64,000 nt of DNA from positions 1-64,000 of the forward strand of contig NZ_WVTD01000016.1 of assembly GCF_009856825.1 (NCBI RefSeq). The letters are read 5' to 3'. The translations under genes and the position numbers were made by a program. Shown one piece after another: positions 46,189-53,931 of the stretch (the stretch's first letter is position 1; each line of letters starts with the position of its first letter). The notes under the pieces are model-generated. The model was not told the DNA's origin, did no database searches, and was given only the letters and a program-made list of their open reading frames with translations. This DNA comes from Novosphingobium silvae. Lineage in GTDB: Bacteria; Pseudomonadota; Alphaproteobacteria; Sphingomonadales; Sphingomonadaceae.

Positions 46189-46363
46189 CTGAAATCCTGT
46201 CTTTAAACAATGGGTTATTATGCAAATGAAACCTAATCTATCATAGGTATTCACTTAGTGGTAGTGATTGTAAACCGACATACGATAATTGCAGTTATCA
46301 TATAAGCGGATTTGACGCCTTTCTATAAGGTGGGTATGTGCATCCCGGCGGAGGGCAGGGCAT

Positions 46364-46486
46364 TTGGACACTGAAAAGACGATATTCTGGTCATGGCAGA
46401 GCGATTTTGATGGGCGCGTGACGCGTGAGGCTATCTATGGGGTCGAACCGCACAGCTTCGACCAGATTGTCGCGCTGTCCAGATGA
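46364..46486 (+). CDS. Short chimeric ORF: TIR-like N-terminus joined to another tail, coupled to integrase
   Basis: A TTG-initiated frame of 40 residues: LDTEKTIFWSWQSDFDGRVTR, then EAIYGVEPHSFDQIVALSR-stop. The FWSWQSD-x-D start is the typical beginning of TIR-like (DUF4062-type/ SMODS-associated) proteins, where some 100 residues of fold should follow. Here the line breaks off at TREAIY and an unrelated tail begins. The stop overlaps the integrase ATG (ATGA), so translation may be coupled. It is likely the scar of a defence-type gene cut by recombination, now used as integrase leader. A real short protein is possible but doubtful. Confidence 0.45.
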   Translation: MDTEKTIFWSWQSDFDGRVTREAIYGVEPHSFDQIVALSR

Positions 46487-47685
46487 GCCTCCCAGCGCCC
46501 ATCAGCAGCCGGCGAGGCCGACAGGCCGTCGACCTCGCCTGGGAGGTGACCAAGCTGAACTGTCGATCGCCAATCACGATCAACGCCGAGCTGATCGCCG
46601 CCTATCAGGCGGCATCCTCGCCGCATTCCCTGCGCGCGCTTGCCAGCGACATCGAGGCGTTCGACCATTGGTGCCGCCGAAACGGGCGCGTGACCTCGCC
46701 GGCGACTCCCGAGACGGTCGCCGACTATCTCGATGCCCGGGCAGGGCAGGGGGCGAAACCCGCCTCGCTCGGTCGCTACAAGGCGTCGATCGCCAAGATC
46801 CACCAGCTGCTCGACATCAAGGATCCCACCCAGGCCGAGCTGGTCAAGCTGCGGCTCCGCGCGATCCGCCGGGAGAAGGGCAGCACGCAAGCCCAGGCGC
46901 GGCCGCTGCGGTTCAAGGGGCCGGTGCGCAATGTCGAGCGGGACGCACCCCGGGGGCTTAATGTGCGGGGGCTGCTTGAGGCCTGCGCGGATGATTTGCC
47001 GGGGCTCAGGGATCGGGCTTTGCTGTCGGTCGCCTACGACACGGGCTTGCGCGCCTCCGAGCTGGTCGCGGTCGAGGTCGAGCACATTGTGGACGCCATC
47101 GATCCCGAGGCGCGGCTGCTGACGATTTCGCGCAGCAAGGGCGATCAGGAGGGAAAGGGCGCGACCGCGTTCCTCAGCCCGCGCTCGGTGCGGGCGATCG
47201 CCGCCTGGACTGCGGCTGCCGACATCGAGGAGGGACCGCTGTTTCGCCGGGTGCAGGTGCGCCGCTACAAGGCGCGGGCCGCGGTCAAGGGGCGGCGGAT
47301 CGAGACGATTTCTGGCCGCGAAAGCTGGGATCTGCGCAAGACATTGCCGAAGTCGGTGGTGCCGGCGCGCACCGAATATGATGTGGGAGAGGGGGCGTTG
47401 CACCCGGGTTCGATCGGGCCGATCTGGCGGGCAATGATCCGGCGCGCCTTCGACAAGGGCGCGCTGAGCGACCTCACCGCCGATGATCTGGCGCAGTTGC
47501 TCAAGGGCGTGAGCGCGCATTCGACGCGGGTGGGCTTGAACCAGGATCTGTTTGCGAGCGGCGAGGATCTGGCGGGGATCATGGATGCGCTACGCTGGAA
47601 GAGTCCCCGGATGCCGCTCGCCTATAATCGCAATCTGGCGGCAGAGCAGGGTGCCGCCGGCCGCTTGATCGCGAAAATCGGGTGA
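46483..47685 (+). CDS. Tyrosine recombinase/integrase
   Basis: A 400-residue site-specific recombinase. The N-terminal core-binding part (residues 30-150) has SPHSLRALASDIEAFDHWCR. The catalytic part shows the first Arg in YDTGLRASELVAVEVE (about 189), the His-x-x-Arg in VSAHSTRVGLNQD (about 346-350) and the nucleophile Tyr in PLAYNRNLAAEQG (about 383). All essential residues are present. No attachment sites or tRNA were recognised nearby. The start overlaps the chimeric ORF above. Confidence 0.92.
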   Translation: MSLPAPISSRRGRQAVDLAWEVTKLNCRSPITINAELIAAYQAASSPHSLRALASDIEAFDHWCRRNGRVTSPATPETVADYLDARAGQGAKPASLGRYKASIAKIHQLLDIKDPTQAELVKLRLRAIRREKGSTQAQARPLRFKGPVRNVERDAPRGLNVRGLLEACADDLPGLRDRALLSVAYDTGLRASELVAVEVEHIVDAIDPEARLLTISRSKGDQEGKGATAFLSPRSVRAIAAWTAAADIEEGPLFRRVQVRRYKARAAVKGRRIETISGRESWDLRKTLPKSVVPARTEYDVGEGALHPGSIGPIWRAMIRRAFDKGALSDLTADDLAQLLKGVSAHSTRVGLNQDLFASGEDLAGIMDALRWKSPRMPLAYNRNLAAEQGAAGRLIAKIG

Positions 47686-47796
47686 TTAGATCTTGAGCTG
47701 CGCACAATTAGGTATTTGTGACGGTGTTTGAAAATTCCGAGTGCGCCAGATCACGCGGATTAGCGTTCCAGCGAATGTCCTACGGAATCGGAAAAG

Positions 47797-47824
47797 AAAA
47801 CCCGCCCGTCTTTTGACGGGCGGG
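47797..47824 (-). terminator. Intrinsic terminator oriented leftward, without an intact gene
   Basis: On the minus strand GCCCGCCCGTC, AAAA, GACGGGCGGG is followed by TTTTCTTTT: a 10-bp GC-rich stem and a U-tract, a textbook rho-independent terminator. No intact minus-strand gene precedes it. Confidence 0.88.
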
Positions 47825-47844
47825 CAAGGAAAGGTGTCTACGTC

Positions 47845-47970
47845 TTACCGAGACTCCTTCGGGTCGCTGGCTGATGCTATGCCTTCGTGTTTCGGATTCA
47901 AGGCTAAACTAGCGGGGCTGAGCAGTTTCTCAGGCTGTGTACATCGCCGCGACCGACGACCTGGAAATAT
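47845..47970 (-). pseudogene. Possible 3' remnant of a minus-strand gene
   Basis: Reading the minus strand towards the terminator at 47797 gives protein-like sequence CTQPEKLLSPASLALNPKHE, GIASASDPKESR and a stop, 20 bases before the terminator. No start codon or family is recognised. The pairing with a strong terminator suggests the tail of a lost gene, or of a small transcript. The assignment is weak. Confidence 0.3.
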
Positions 47971-48004
47971 GCGCTAGCATTGCGTTTTTGCGCAATCATG
48001 ATCG

Positions 48005-48021
48005 ATGTATTATATATACAT
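48005..48021 (+). promoter_or_regulatory. NsrR-like box before the truncated-hemoglobin operon
   Basis: ATGTAT, five bases (TATAT), ATACAT. This fits the NsrR consensus (ATGTATT-n-AATACAT type) of nitric-oxide-sensing repressors. The first base pair could be read as an ATG start of the globin, but the box and the ribosome-binding site at 48026-48029 argue that the true start is downstream. No nsrR gene is in the window. Confidence 0.62.
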
Positions 48022-48037
48022 GATTGGAGCGCGAGTC

Positions 48038-48484
48038 GTGGACGGTGTCTCGAAAATCAGAGAAGAAGAGCTGACTCCTTTGGTGGAGGAATTTTACGCG
48101 CGGGTCCGCGCCGATCCCGCGCTTGGGCCGATTTTCAACGATGCGATCGATGACTGGCCGGAGCATCTTGGGAAGCTGACTGCGTTCTGGTCCTCCGTCA
48201 TGCTCACCAGTGGCCGATACAAGGGGCAACCGGTGCCGGCCCATTTGAAGCATAAGGCCAGGATAACGCCCGCGCTGTTCGAGCGCTGGCTCGCACTCTG
48301 GGTTCAAACGACCAATGACAGGATGACGCCCGAAGCGGCAGCGGCGCTACAAGCGAAGGCGCGGCGCATCGCCGAGAGCCTGCAACTGGCGATGTTCTTC
48401 CAACTGGAGGAACGGAGTGCTGCATCGGTCGCCAACGCGGAACGTAAGGATGCCATCGAGCGACCAGGGCAAACCCATGGCTGA
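48038..48484 (+). CDS. Group III truncated hemoglobin
   Basis: A 148-residue heme protein. The start is set at GTG (48038) eight bases behind GGAG, giving MDGVSKIREEELTPLVEEFY. Upstream ATGs at 48005 and 48020 lie in the NsrR-like box. The family pattern FYARVRADPALGPIFNDAI, DWPEHLGKLTAFWSSVMLTS and GRYKGQPVPAHLKHKARITP is that of TrHb3, which detoxifies NO or peroxynitrite. The stop overlaps the next gene by eight bases. Control by a NO sensor fits the box upstream. Confidence 0.85.
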   Translation: MDGVSKIREEELTPLVEEFYARVRADPALGPIFNDAIDDWPEHLGKLTAFWSSVMLTSGRYKGQPVPAHLKHKARITPALFERWLALWVQTTNDRMTPEAAAALQAKARRIAESLQLAMFFQLEERSAASVANAERKDAIERPGQTHG

Positions 48485-48752
48485 AATCTTGCCTTACCGT
48501 TCCACGCCGGTGTTCAACCAGGACACTCTGCCGGCTGCCTTGCGCGCGCGACATGACACGAAGGCTGGTGTTTGGGGCGTGATCCGGGTTTTGGAGGGCG
48601 AACTCCGGCTAACCTACCTCGAGCCACCTTCGGAGATCGTCCTGACGCCTGACCAGCCTGGCTTGATTCTCCCTCAGCAACCGCATTTCGTAACGCCGAC
48701 AGGGCCGATGAAGATGCAGGTGGATTTTTACGATCACATTCCCAAGCTCTGA
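48477..48752 (+). CDS. DUF1971 (YeaR/TehB-like) cupin protein
   Basis: A 91-residue protein starting MAEILPYRSTPVFNQDTLPA, with the DUF1971 core HDTKAGVWGVIRVLEGELRLTY and PGLILPQQPHFVTP, a small cupin-like fold with two His. Members are induced by nitrate or nitric oxide (YeaR) or tellurite (TehB N-terminus). The start ATG is inside the end of the globin gene and the two overlap by eight bases. Between the globin and hmp it fits a nitrosative stress operon. Confidence 0.85.
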   Translation: MAEILPYRSTPVFNQDTLPAALRARHDTKAGVWGVIRVLEGELRLTYLEPPSEIVLTPDQPGLILPQQPHFVTPTGPMKMQVDFYDHIPKL

Positions 48753-48791
48753 CATTCCGGGATTTTCAACGCATTCAAAAAGGAGAAGTTG

Positions 48792-50003
48792 ATGACGCAG
48801 CCCCTCAGCGATCAGACCATTGCGCTCGTCAAGGCGACCGTCCCCGCGCTCGAAGCGCATGGCCTCGACATCGTGAACGAGATGTATTCCCGGATGTTCC
48901 AGAACCCGAACATTCGCGACCTTTTCAACCAATCGCACCATGGTGATGCCGGTTCGCAGCCGCGGGCGCTGACCGGCGCCATTCTCGCCTATGCGAGCAA
49001 CATCGAAAATCTCGGTGCGCTTGCCCCGGCGGTCGAGCGGATCGCGCAGAAGCATGTTGGCCTGCAAATTCTGCCCGAACATTATCCGCACGTTGCCGAG
49101 GCGCTCCTGGGGGCGATCAAGGCGGTGCTGGGGGATGCGGCCACCGATGAGATTCTCGCTGCCTGGGGCGAAGCCTACTGGTTCCTGGCCAACATCCTGA
49201 TCGCCCGCGAGCAGCGAGTCTACTCAGAACAGAAGGATGCGACCGGCGGATGGAATGGCTGGCGCGATTTTCGCGTCGAGGACGTCGTGCGTGAGAGCAG
49301 CGTCATCAATTCCTTCGTTCTGCGCCCCGTTGATGGCGGGGCCGTCATGCGGCACAAGCCCGGGCAATATCTGACCTTCTGGCTTGAAATTCCGGGACAT
49401 CCGCCAGTCAAGCGCAACTATTCGATTTCAGCAGCCCCCAACGGCGAAACCTATCGCATTTCGGTCAAGCGTGAGCCGCTTGGTCTTGCGTCAGGCTGGC
49501 TTCATGATGAAGCCAAGCCGGGCACGGTGCTCAAAGTTGCCGCGCCTGCAGGCGAATTCTTCCTGGCAGCGCATGTCGAACGCCCGGTGATCCTCCTGTC
49601 GGGCGGCGTGGGGCTGACCCCGATGGTGGCCATGCTCGAAACGCTTGCTGAGGGCGAGGCGGGAGTCCCCGTGCACTATGTCCACGGAACTCATGACCGC
49701 GATACCCACGCAATGCGTGATCATGTTCGCGCTGTCGCTGGGCGGGGCAAGTCAATCACCGTCACCGATTTTCATCAGACCCCGCTCGAAGATGAAGTCG
49801 CAGGACGGGATTATGACGTCGCCGGCATCATTACCGATGAATGGCTGGTCGCCAACACGCCTGTAGGTGAGGCCGATTACTATATCTGCGGACCACGCCC
49901 GTTTCTGCGGCACGCCGTCTCGACCTTGTCGCTGGCTGGCGTCCCATCCGACCGCATTCATTACGAATTCTTCGGTCCGGCGGACGAATTGCTCGCCGCC
50001 TGA
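48792..50003 (+). CDS. hmp: Flavohemoglobin, nitric oxide dioxygenase
   Basis: A 403-residue protein that oxidises NO to nitrate with NAD(P)H and O2. The globin part (1-140) has MYSRMFQNPNIRDLFNQSHH and the proximal His in QKHVGLQILPEHYPHV. The FAD part has RNYSISAAPNGETY and PGQYLTFWLEIPGHP. The NAD part has LLSGGVGLTPMVAMLETL and YYICGPRPFLRHA. A complete enzyme with all binding motifs. The ATG was chosen behind AAGGAG; a TTG just before is not needed. It is followed by a strong terminator, so the operon ends here. Confidence 0.95.
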   Translation: MTQPLSDQTIALVKATVPALEAHGLDIVNEMYSRMFQNPNIRDLFNQSHHGDAGSQPRALTGAILAYASNIENLGALAPAVERIAQKHVGLQILPEHYPHVAEALLGAIKAVLGDAATDEILAAWGEAYWFLANILIAREQRVYSEQKDATGGWNGWRDFRVEDVVRESSVINSFVLRPVDGGAVMRHKPGQYLTFWLEIPGHPPVKRNYSISAAPNGETYRISVKREPLGLASGWLHDEAKPGTVLKVAAPAGEFFLAAHVERPVILLSGGVGLTPMVAMLETLAEGEAGVPVHYVHGTHDRDTHAMRDHVRAVAGRGKSITVTDFHQTPLEDEVAGRDYDVAGIITDEWLVANTPVGEADYYICGPRPFLRHAVSTLSLAGVPSDRIHYEFFGPADELLAA

Positions 50004-50008
50004 CTGAG

Positions 50009-50040
50009 CGCGGAGAAGGGCGACATCGCCCTTCTCCGCG
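50009..50040. terminator. Hairpin terminator after hmp
   Basis: CGCGGAGAAGGGCG, four loop bases, then its complement, a 14-bp stem 6 bases after the hmp stop. A run of T is short (TCTACTC). It can also serve the convergent small ORF at 50042-50212, since the stem reads the same both ways. Confidence 0.75.
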
Positions 50041-50041
50041 T

Positions 50042-50212
50042 CTACTCAAACCGCCATGTCGGGGGCGTCACATAAAACGGGCACAGATATACGCTCTCAT
50101 GACTGCCATCCGAGACGCTGGCCGAGTTTACTCCTTCGCTGGCCTCGAGACCAGCGGTCGCATTGACCTTGGCGGGTGTGCTGCGGGCGCCTGATCGACG
50201 ACGATTGATCAT
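50042..50212 (-). CDS. Possible small protein, 56 residues
   Basis: Minus-strand ORF starting MINRRRSGARSTPAKVNATA and ending in VYLCPFYVTPPTWRFE. It is convergent with hmp and shares its terminator. No family is recognised, and the start has no strong ribosome-binding site. It could be chance. Confidence 0.3.
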   Translation of the reverse strand: MINRRRSGARSTPAKVNATAGLEASEGVNSASVSDGSHESVYLCPFYVTPPTWRFE

Positions 50213-50405
50213 GCTCTCATCCGCGGGTTGATTACCGCACTATCCGTATCCGTCGCTGGGCCTATCCTCCGTATAAGTTCGGGCGTCGGACGAACCTGCC
50301 CCACCGTACACCGTGGATTGCCCATCACAGTCGGGTGCCCGCGGCACGTCGGCCAAGGCTATGCAGTTGGTGCGCTGGCGCCTCCTCTCGTTAATGTCGT
50401 GGGTG

Positions 50406-50540
50406 GATCAGCCGGCTATCGCCGGCGACACCCGACGGGCGATGTCCCAGGCATAGCCGAACAGTTCACGCGCGATCGCGGTGGTCACCTTGGGCTGAGG
50501 CTTGCCCGTGGCCGCCAGGCGACGGTAGCGCTGGCAATGG
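50406..50540 (-). pseudogene. IS110-type transposase 3' remnant
   Basis: The minus strand encodes RNHCQRYRRLAATGKPQPK, then VTTAIARELFGYAWDIARR and VSPAIAG-stop. This resembles the C-terminal end of IS110-family transposases (RNPLxRRYRxLxARGKPxxVxxxAIARELxGFVWAIAR). Upstream homology ends near 50540, where plus-strand coding begins. No catalytic part is left. Confidence 0.6.
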
Positions 50541-50626
50541 TTCCGTTCAGCGAGCCCGAGCTGATCGCCCAGGAGATCATGCGTCTCGTCGATCGATCCC
50601 GCGCCGAAGCAAGGACAAGCCTATGA
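50537..50626 (+). pseudogene. 3' fragment of a gene coupled to the DUF6796 gene
   Basis: The frame ends with VPFSEPELIAQEIMRLVDRS and RAEARTSL-stop, and its TGA overlaps the next ATG (ATGA), a sign of a former operon partner. Its front is replaced by the IS110-type remnant. The family is not recognised; a regulator is possible. Confidence 0.4.
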
Positions 50627-51375
50627 CGGATATCCAGCGGCTCCCGCTTCTTCGTCTCTGCGGTATCGCGGGCGTGATCGGCGCGATCCTCTGGACGCTT
50701 GGCGACGCGCTGATCATCGGGGCTAGGGCAAGTCCCGACGACTATCCGCTGATCCTGAAGACCTATGCCGATCGCATCCAGTTCGACGGTGTCGCGCTGA
50801 TGCTTCCATCCTCCGAGGCGCGGCTCGCCGCGGGCGCGCTGGTGGCCGATGCCGGCATCGTCTTCTATCTCGCGGGCTGCTGGCATCTGCTCGAAGGGCT
50901 GCGTCCGGCGATGGGCTGGTGGCGCTGGCTGACCTTCGTCCTGCTGGTCGCCGGCAACGCCTGGTCTCCGCTCGGCCATGCGGGCTTCTACTATGTCGGC
51001 ATGGCCTACAAGACGATCCTCGAAACGCCGGCCGCGGCCCATGGCGCGCTGCTCGATCTCGGCCAGCACTTCTACCATGTCCTGCTCATCGCCTGGTTGA
51101 TGCCGATCGTGACGCTGGGCCTGGCGCTGCTGCTCCTCGGGATCGTCATCGCGCTGGGCCGCACCGCCTGGCCACGCTGGTTCGCAGCGCTGGCCAATCC
51201 CGTCTCGCTGGTCGCGATCGGCATGCTGATCGCGCGCATCCTGCCCGAGCCGGCGCACACCTGGCTTGACGGCGCCGCGTTCAACCTCGGCTGGCTCGTT
51301 GTCTATGCCGTCTCGACGGCGCTGCTCTGGAATGGTGGCCGTTCGCCGGTCGCATCACGGGACGAAGCAGCATGA
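50623..51375 (+). CDS. DUF6796 family multi-pass membrane protein
   Basis: A 250-residue inner-membrane protein with about seven hydrophobic segments (LLRLCGIAGVIGAILWTLGD, LVADAGIVFYLAGCWHLLEG, HVLLIAWLMPIVTLGLALLLLG). Polar residues inside the first (TLGDAL) and later (SPLGHAGFYYVG) recall the DUF6796 family. Function unknown. Its start overlaps a gene fragment and its stop overlaps the start of a truncated MFS gene (ATGA), so it sits in the middle of a broken operon. Confidence 0.72.
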   Translation: MTDIQRLPLLRLCGIAGVIGAILWTLGDALIIGARASPDDYPLILKTYADRIQFDGVALMLPSSEARLAAGALVADAGIVFYLAGCWHLLEGLRPAMGWWRWLTFVLLVAGNAWSPLGHAGFYYVGMAYKTILETPAAAHGALLDLGQHFYHVLLIAWLMPIVTLGLALLLLGIVIALGRTAWPRWFAALANPVSLVAIGMLIARILPEPAHTWLDGAAFNLGWLVVYAVSTALLWNGGRSPVASRDEAA

Positions 51376-51644
51376 CCGAAGCTGCGACAGCGACAGGCGA
51401 CGAACAAGTGGGGGAGGAAGCATCAGGCGCTTTCAGCATGAAGCCACTGATGTTCGAGACCTTCGTCTGCTCGATGGCGATGATGTCGTTCGTGGCGCTC
51501 GCGGGCCCCATCGCGCGCGTGCTTGGCCTCGAGCCATGGCAGGTCGGCGGGGCGATGACCGCGTCGGGCATCGCCTGGATGATCATGGCGCGGTTCTGGG
51601 GCGGCCTTAGCGATCGGCGCGGCGCTCGTCGCTTGACGGCTTGA
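51372..51644 (+). pseudogene. MFS transporter, truncated to the first 90 residues
   Basis: Starts MTEAATATGDEQVGEEASGA; then a first helix (ETFVCSMAMMSFVALAGPIARVLG) and a second (AMTASGIAWMIMARFWGGLSDRRGARRLTA-stop). The end carries MFS motif A (GGLSDRRGxRR), which lies between helices 2 and 3. Ten helices are missing. The break follows directly after motif A. Confidence 0.75.
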
Positions 51645-51703
51645 TTGGATCGGGGGCGCCGCGATCAAGCGTTACCGCTCGGTTAGAGAATGGGATGACC
51701 AAA

Positions 51704-52174
51704 TTATCGCTGCAACTTTGCCATCGCTTCCACTTCGATGGTTGTAAGCTCGTCGATTGTCAGGTCGAGCGCAGAGCGCTGCGTCTTCAAGTCGACCAAC
51801 CTTTCCCGGATGCGGGCAATCAATCGCTCCATTTGCTCCTTATGCTCGGGATCGGCATCGTAGAGATCGAGAAACTCCTTGATTTCCTTGATGGAGAAGC
51901 CAAGGCGTTTGCCGCGCAAAATCAGCTGTATGCGTCCGATCTCACGCCTGGAATATGCCCGGGTACTGCCTACCCGTTGAGGGGCGATAAGCCCCTCCTT
52001 TTCGTAGAAGCGTAGCGTGCGAAGTGTCAGTCCGAGTTCCTGAGCGACATCCTGGATGCCGTACACTTGTAAATCCGCATCCTTTGCGCGGGTTCTCCCC
52101 TTGTGCGTGGGGTTGTCGCGATCCGCGTCCTTAAGCGTTTCATCGTCCTCGGCGAGGTGGAGCGAGTTCCCCAT
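51704..52174 (-). CDS. MerR-family transcriptional regulator
   Basis: A 156-residue regulator. After a charged N-terminus the winged HTH reads VYGIQDVAQELGLTLRTLRFYEKEGLI, followed by GSTRAYSRREIGRIQLILRG and a coiled coil of about 60 residues (EHKEQMERLIARIRERLVDL). No Cys cluster, so it is not a metal sensor. MerR regulators of the LiuR type control branched-chain and fatty-acid degradation, which matches the genes around it. The ATG follows AGGGAG; GTG three codons upstream is possible. It is the last gene of the leftward fad operon. The palindrome at 56747 is the likely operator. Confidence 0.85.
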   Translation of the reverse strand: MGNSLHLAEDDETLKDADRDNPTHKGRTRAKDADLQVYGIQDVAQELGLTLRTLRFYEKEGLIAPQRVGSTRAYSRREIGRIQLILRGKRLGFSIKEIKEFLDLYDADPEHKEQMERLIARIRERLVDLKTQRSALDLTIDELTTIEVEAMAKLQR

Positions 52175-52255
52175 GCCATCCACTCCCTGTCCTCCAATCA
52201 CGGCTACCCTACCACTCAAGCGCATAAGCCTCGTAGCTTGACAGGGGATAGAGGC

Positions 52256-53917
52256 TCAGGCGAGCTTTTTGTTCTCCTCCTCGATCAAATCCTTCTTCGA
52301 AAGTTTGCCGATCAACGTCTTGGGCAGGCTGTCCCGGAATGCGAAGGCCTTGGGCATCTCGATCTTGCTGAGGCGATCCTGCAAAAAGACCTTGAGTTCA
52401 TCGACGGTCAGGTTCGATCCCTCGTGCAGCGCGATGAACAACTTGGGAGATTGACCTCTGTAGGCGTCAGGAATCGCGATTGCGATCGCCTCCTTTACCG
52501 CCGGGTGCTGGTAGGCCGCATCCTCGATGATCCGGGGATATACATTATATCCGCCACAGAAGATGATGTCCTTGATGCGGTCGACGAGGAAGAGATAGCC
52601 ATCCTCATCAAAATAGCCGATATCGCCGGTTCGTAGCGCGCCATCGACGAAGACAGCACTGGTTTCTGCAGGGCGCTGCCAATAGCCCTTCATCACCTGA
52701 GGGCCGCGGGCGCACACTTCTCCGCGTTCTCCCTGGGGAAGAACCCGCGAGGGATTCTCCGGATCTCGGATCTCGATGATGGTGCCGGGGAAACTTGGGC
52801 CGCAGCTATTGTCCTTCACCGTCCCAAACAACGGGTTGCAGGCGATGATCGGGGCGGTTTCGGAGAGCCCATATCCTTCCACGACCCTGGCACGCGTGCG
52901 TGCCTCGAACTCCTCGCGTACCTCGAGCGGGAGCGGTGCGCCGCCGGATATACAGGCGCGCACGGCCGAGAGATCGGGTATCTCGTCGTCCGGAAGCGCG
53001 TTCAGGGCAACATAGATCGTAGGCACGCCGAAGAACTGTGTCGGCGGCTTGCGCTTCATCGTGTTGAGAACCTGCTTCATCTCAAACCGTGGCAGCAGGA
53101 CGATTTCGGCGCCGATTTCGACTGAGAAGTTGAGCACCGTCGTGAGTGCGAAGACGTGAAACATGGGCAGGACGCCGAGAGTTCTCTCCTGCTGCGGGCG
53201 AAGTCCTCCCACATGCACCACCATCTGGGCGCTGTTCGCCGTGAGGTTGGCGTGGGTCAGCATTGCGCCCTTGGGCACGCCGGTTGTGCCTCCGGTATAT
53301 TGAAGGACCGCGACATCATCAGGGTGACGTTCTACCGCGTCAGGTTCGGCATCATGGGCGAGAAGCGCCTTGAGCCGGACATGAAGGCCTTCGTCGAGTA
53401 TCCGCGCGTGGTCTTTTCGCTTGAATAGCGCAAAGCCCAGGCCTTGCAGCCAGGGCAGCATATCCCTCATGCCGCACAACACGATCTTGTCCAGCCCGGC
53501 ACGTGGCGCGACGGCTTGCACTTTCTCGTGGATTATCCGGACGTCCGGTACCGCCATCATGCGCGTTCCCGAGTCCCGGATCTGATGCTCCAGTTCGCGC
53601 TCCGTGTAGAGCGGGTTGAAGTTGACCACGATCGCACCCACGCGCAGCGCCGCGAAGTACAATATCGCGAAATAGGGGCAGTTCGGCAGGCACAGGCCGA
53701 ACCGATCGCCCTTGCGCAGCCCCTGATCCTGCAATCCACGTGCTGCACGGCGAACGAGTTGCCCCACCTGCGCATAAGTCCAGGTTCGCCCGAGAAAGTC
53801 GATGGCGACGCGTTCGGGATAGAGGTTCAACGCATTGTCGAGGAGGTCGGTCAGGAGCCGTGGCGGAATTGCCGGTTCCGGTATCGACGGGAAGGCGCTG
53901 ATGGCGGGCTGGGGCAT
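52256..53917 (-). CDS. fadD: Long-chain fatty acid--CoA ligase
   Basis: A 553-residue acyl-CoA synthetase of the ANL family that activates fatty acids with ATP and CoA. Motifs in order: YTGGTTGVPKGA (P-loop, about 215), LGVLPMFHVFALT, EGYGLSETAPI, GYFDEDGYLFLVDRIKDII and the catalytic Lys in PKTLIGKLSKKDL. All intact. The ATG chosen has GGAG six bases upstream; the upstream ATG that overlaps the fadL stop is possible. It is 14 bases after fadL on the same strand. It would feed the beta-oxidation genes at 56.8-64 kb. Confidence 0.92.
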   Translation of the reverse strand: MPQPAISAFPSIPEPAIPPRLLTDLLDNALNLYPERVAIDFLGRTWTYAQVGQLVRRAARGLQDQGLRKGDRFGLCLPNCPYFAILYFAALRVGAIVVNFNPLYTERELEHQIRDSGTRMMAVPDVRIIHEKVQAVAPRAGLDKIVLCGMRDMLPWLQGLGFALFKRKDHARILDEGLHVRLKALLAHDAEPDAVERHPDDVAVLQYTGGTTGVPKGAMLTHANLTANSAQMVVHVGGLRPQQERTLGVLPMFHVFALTTVLNFSVEIGAEIVLLPRFEMKQVLNTMKRKPPTQFFGVPTIYVALNALPDDEIPDLSAVRACISGGAPLPLEVREEFEARTRARVVEGYGLSETAPIIACNPLFGTVKDNSCGPSFPGTIIEIRDPENPSRVLPQGERGEVCARGPQVMKGYWQRPAETSAVFVDGALRTGDIGYFDEDGYLFLVDRIKDIIFCGGYNVYPRIIEDAAYQHPAVKEAIAIAIPDAYRGQSPKLFIALHEGSNLTVDELKVFLQDRLSKIEMPKAFAFRDSLPKTLIGKLSKKDLIEEENKKLA

Positions 53918-53931
53918 GGCGATCTCCAGCA

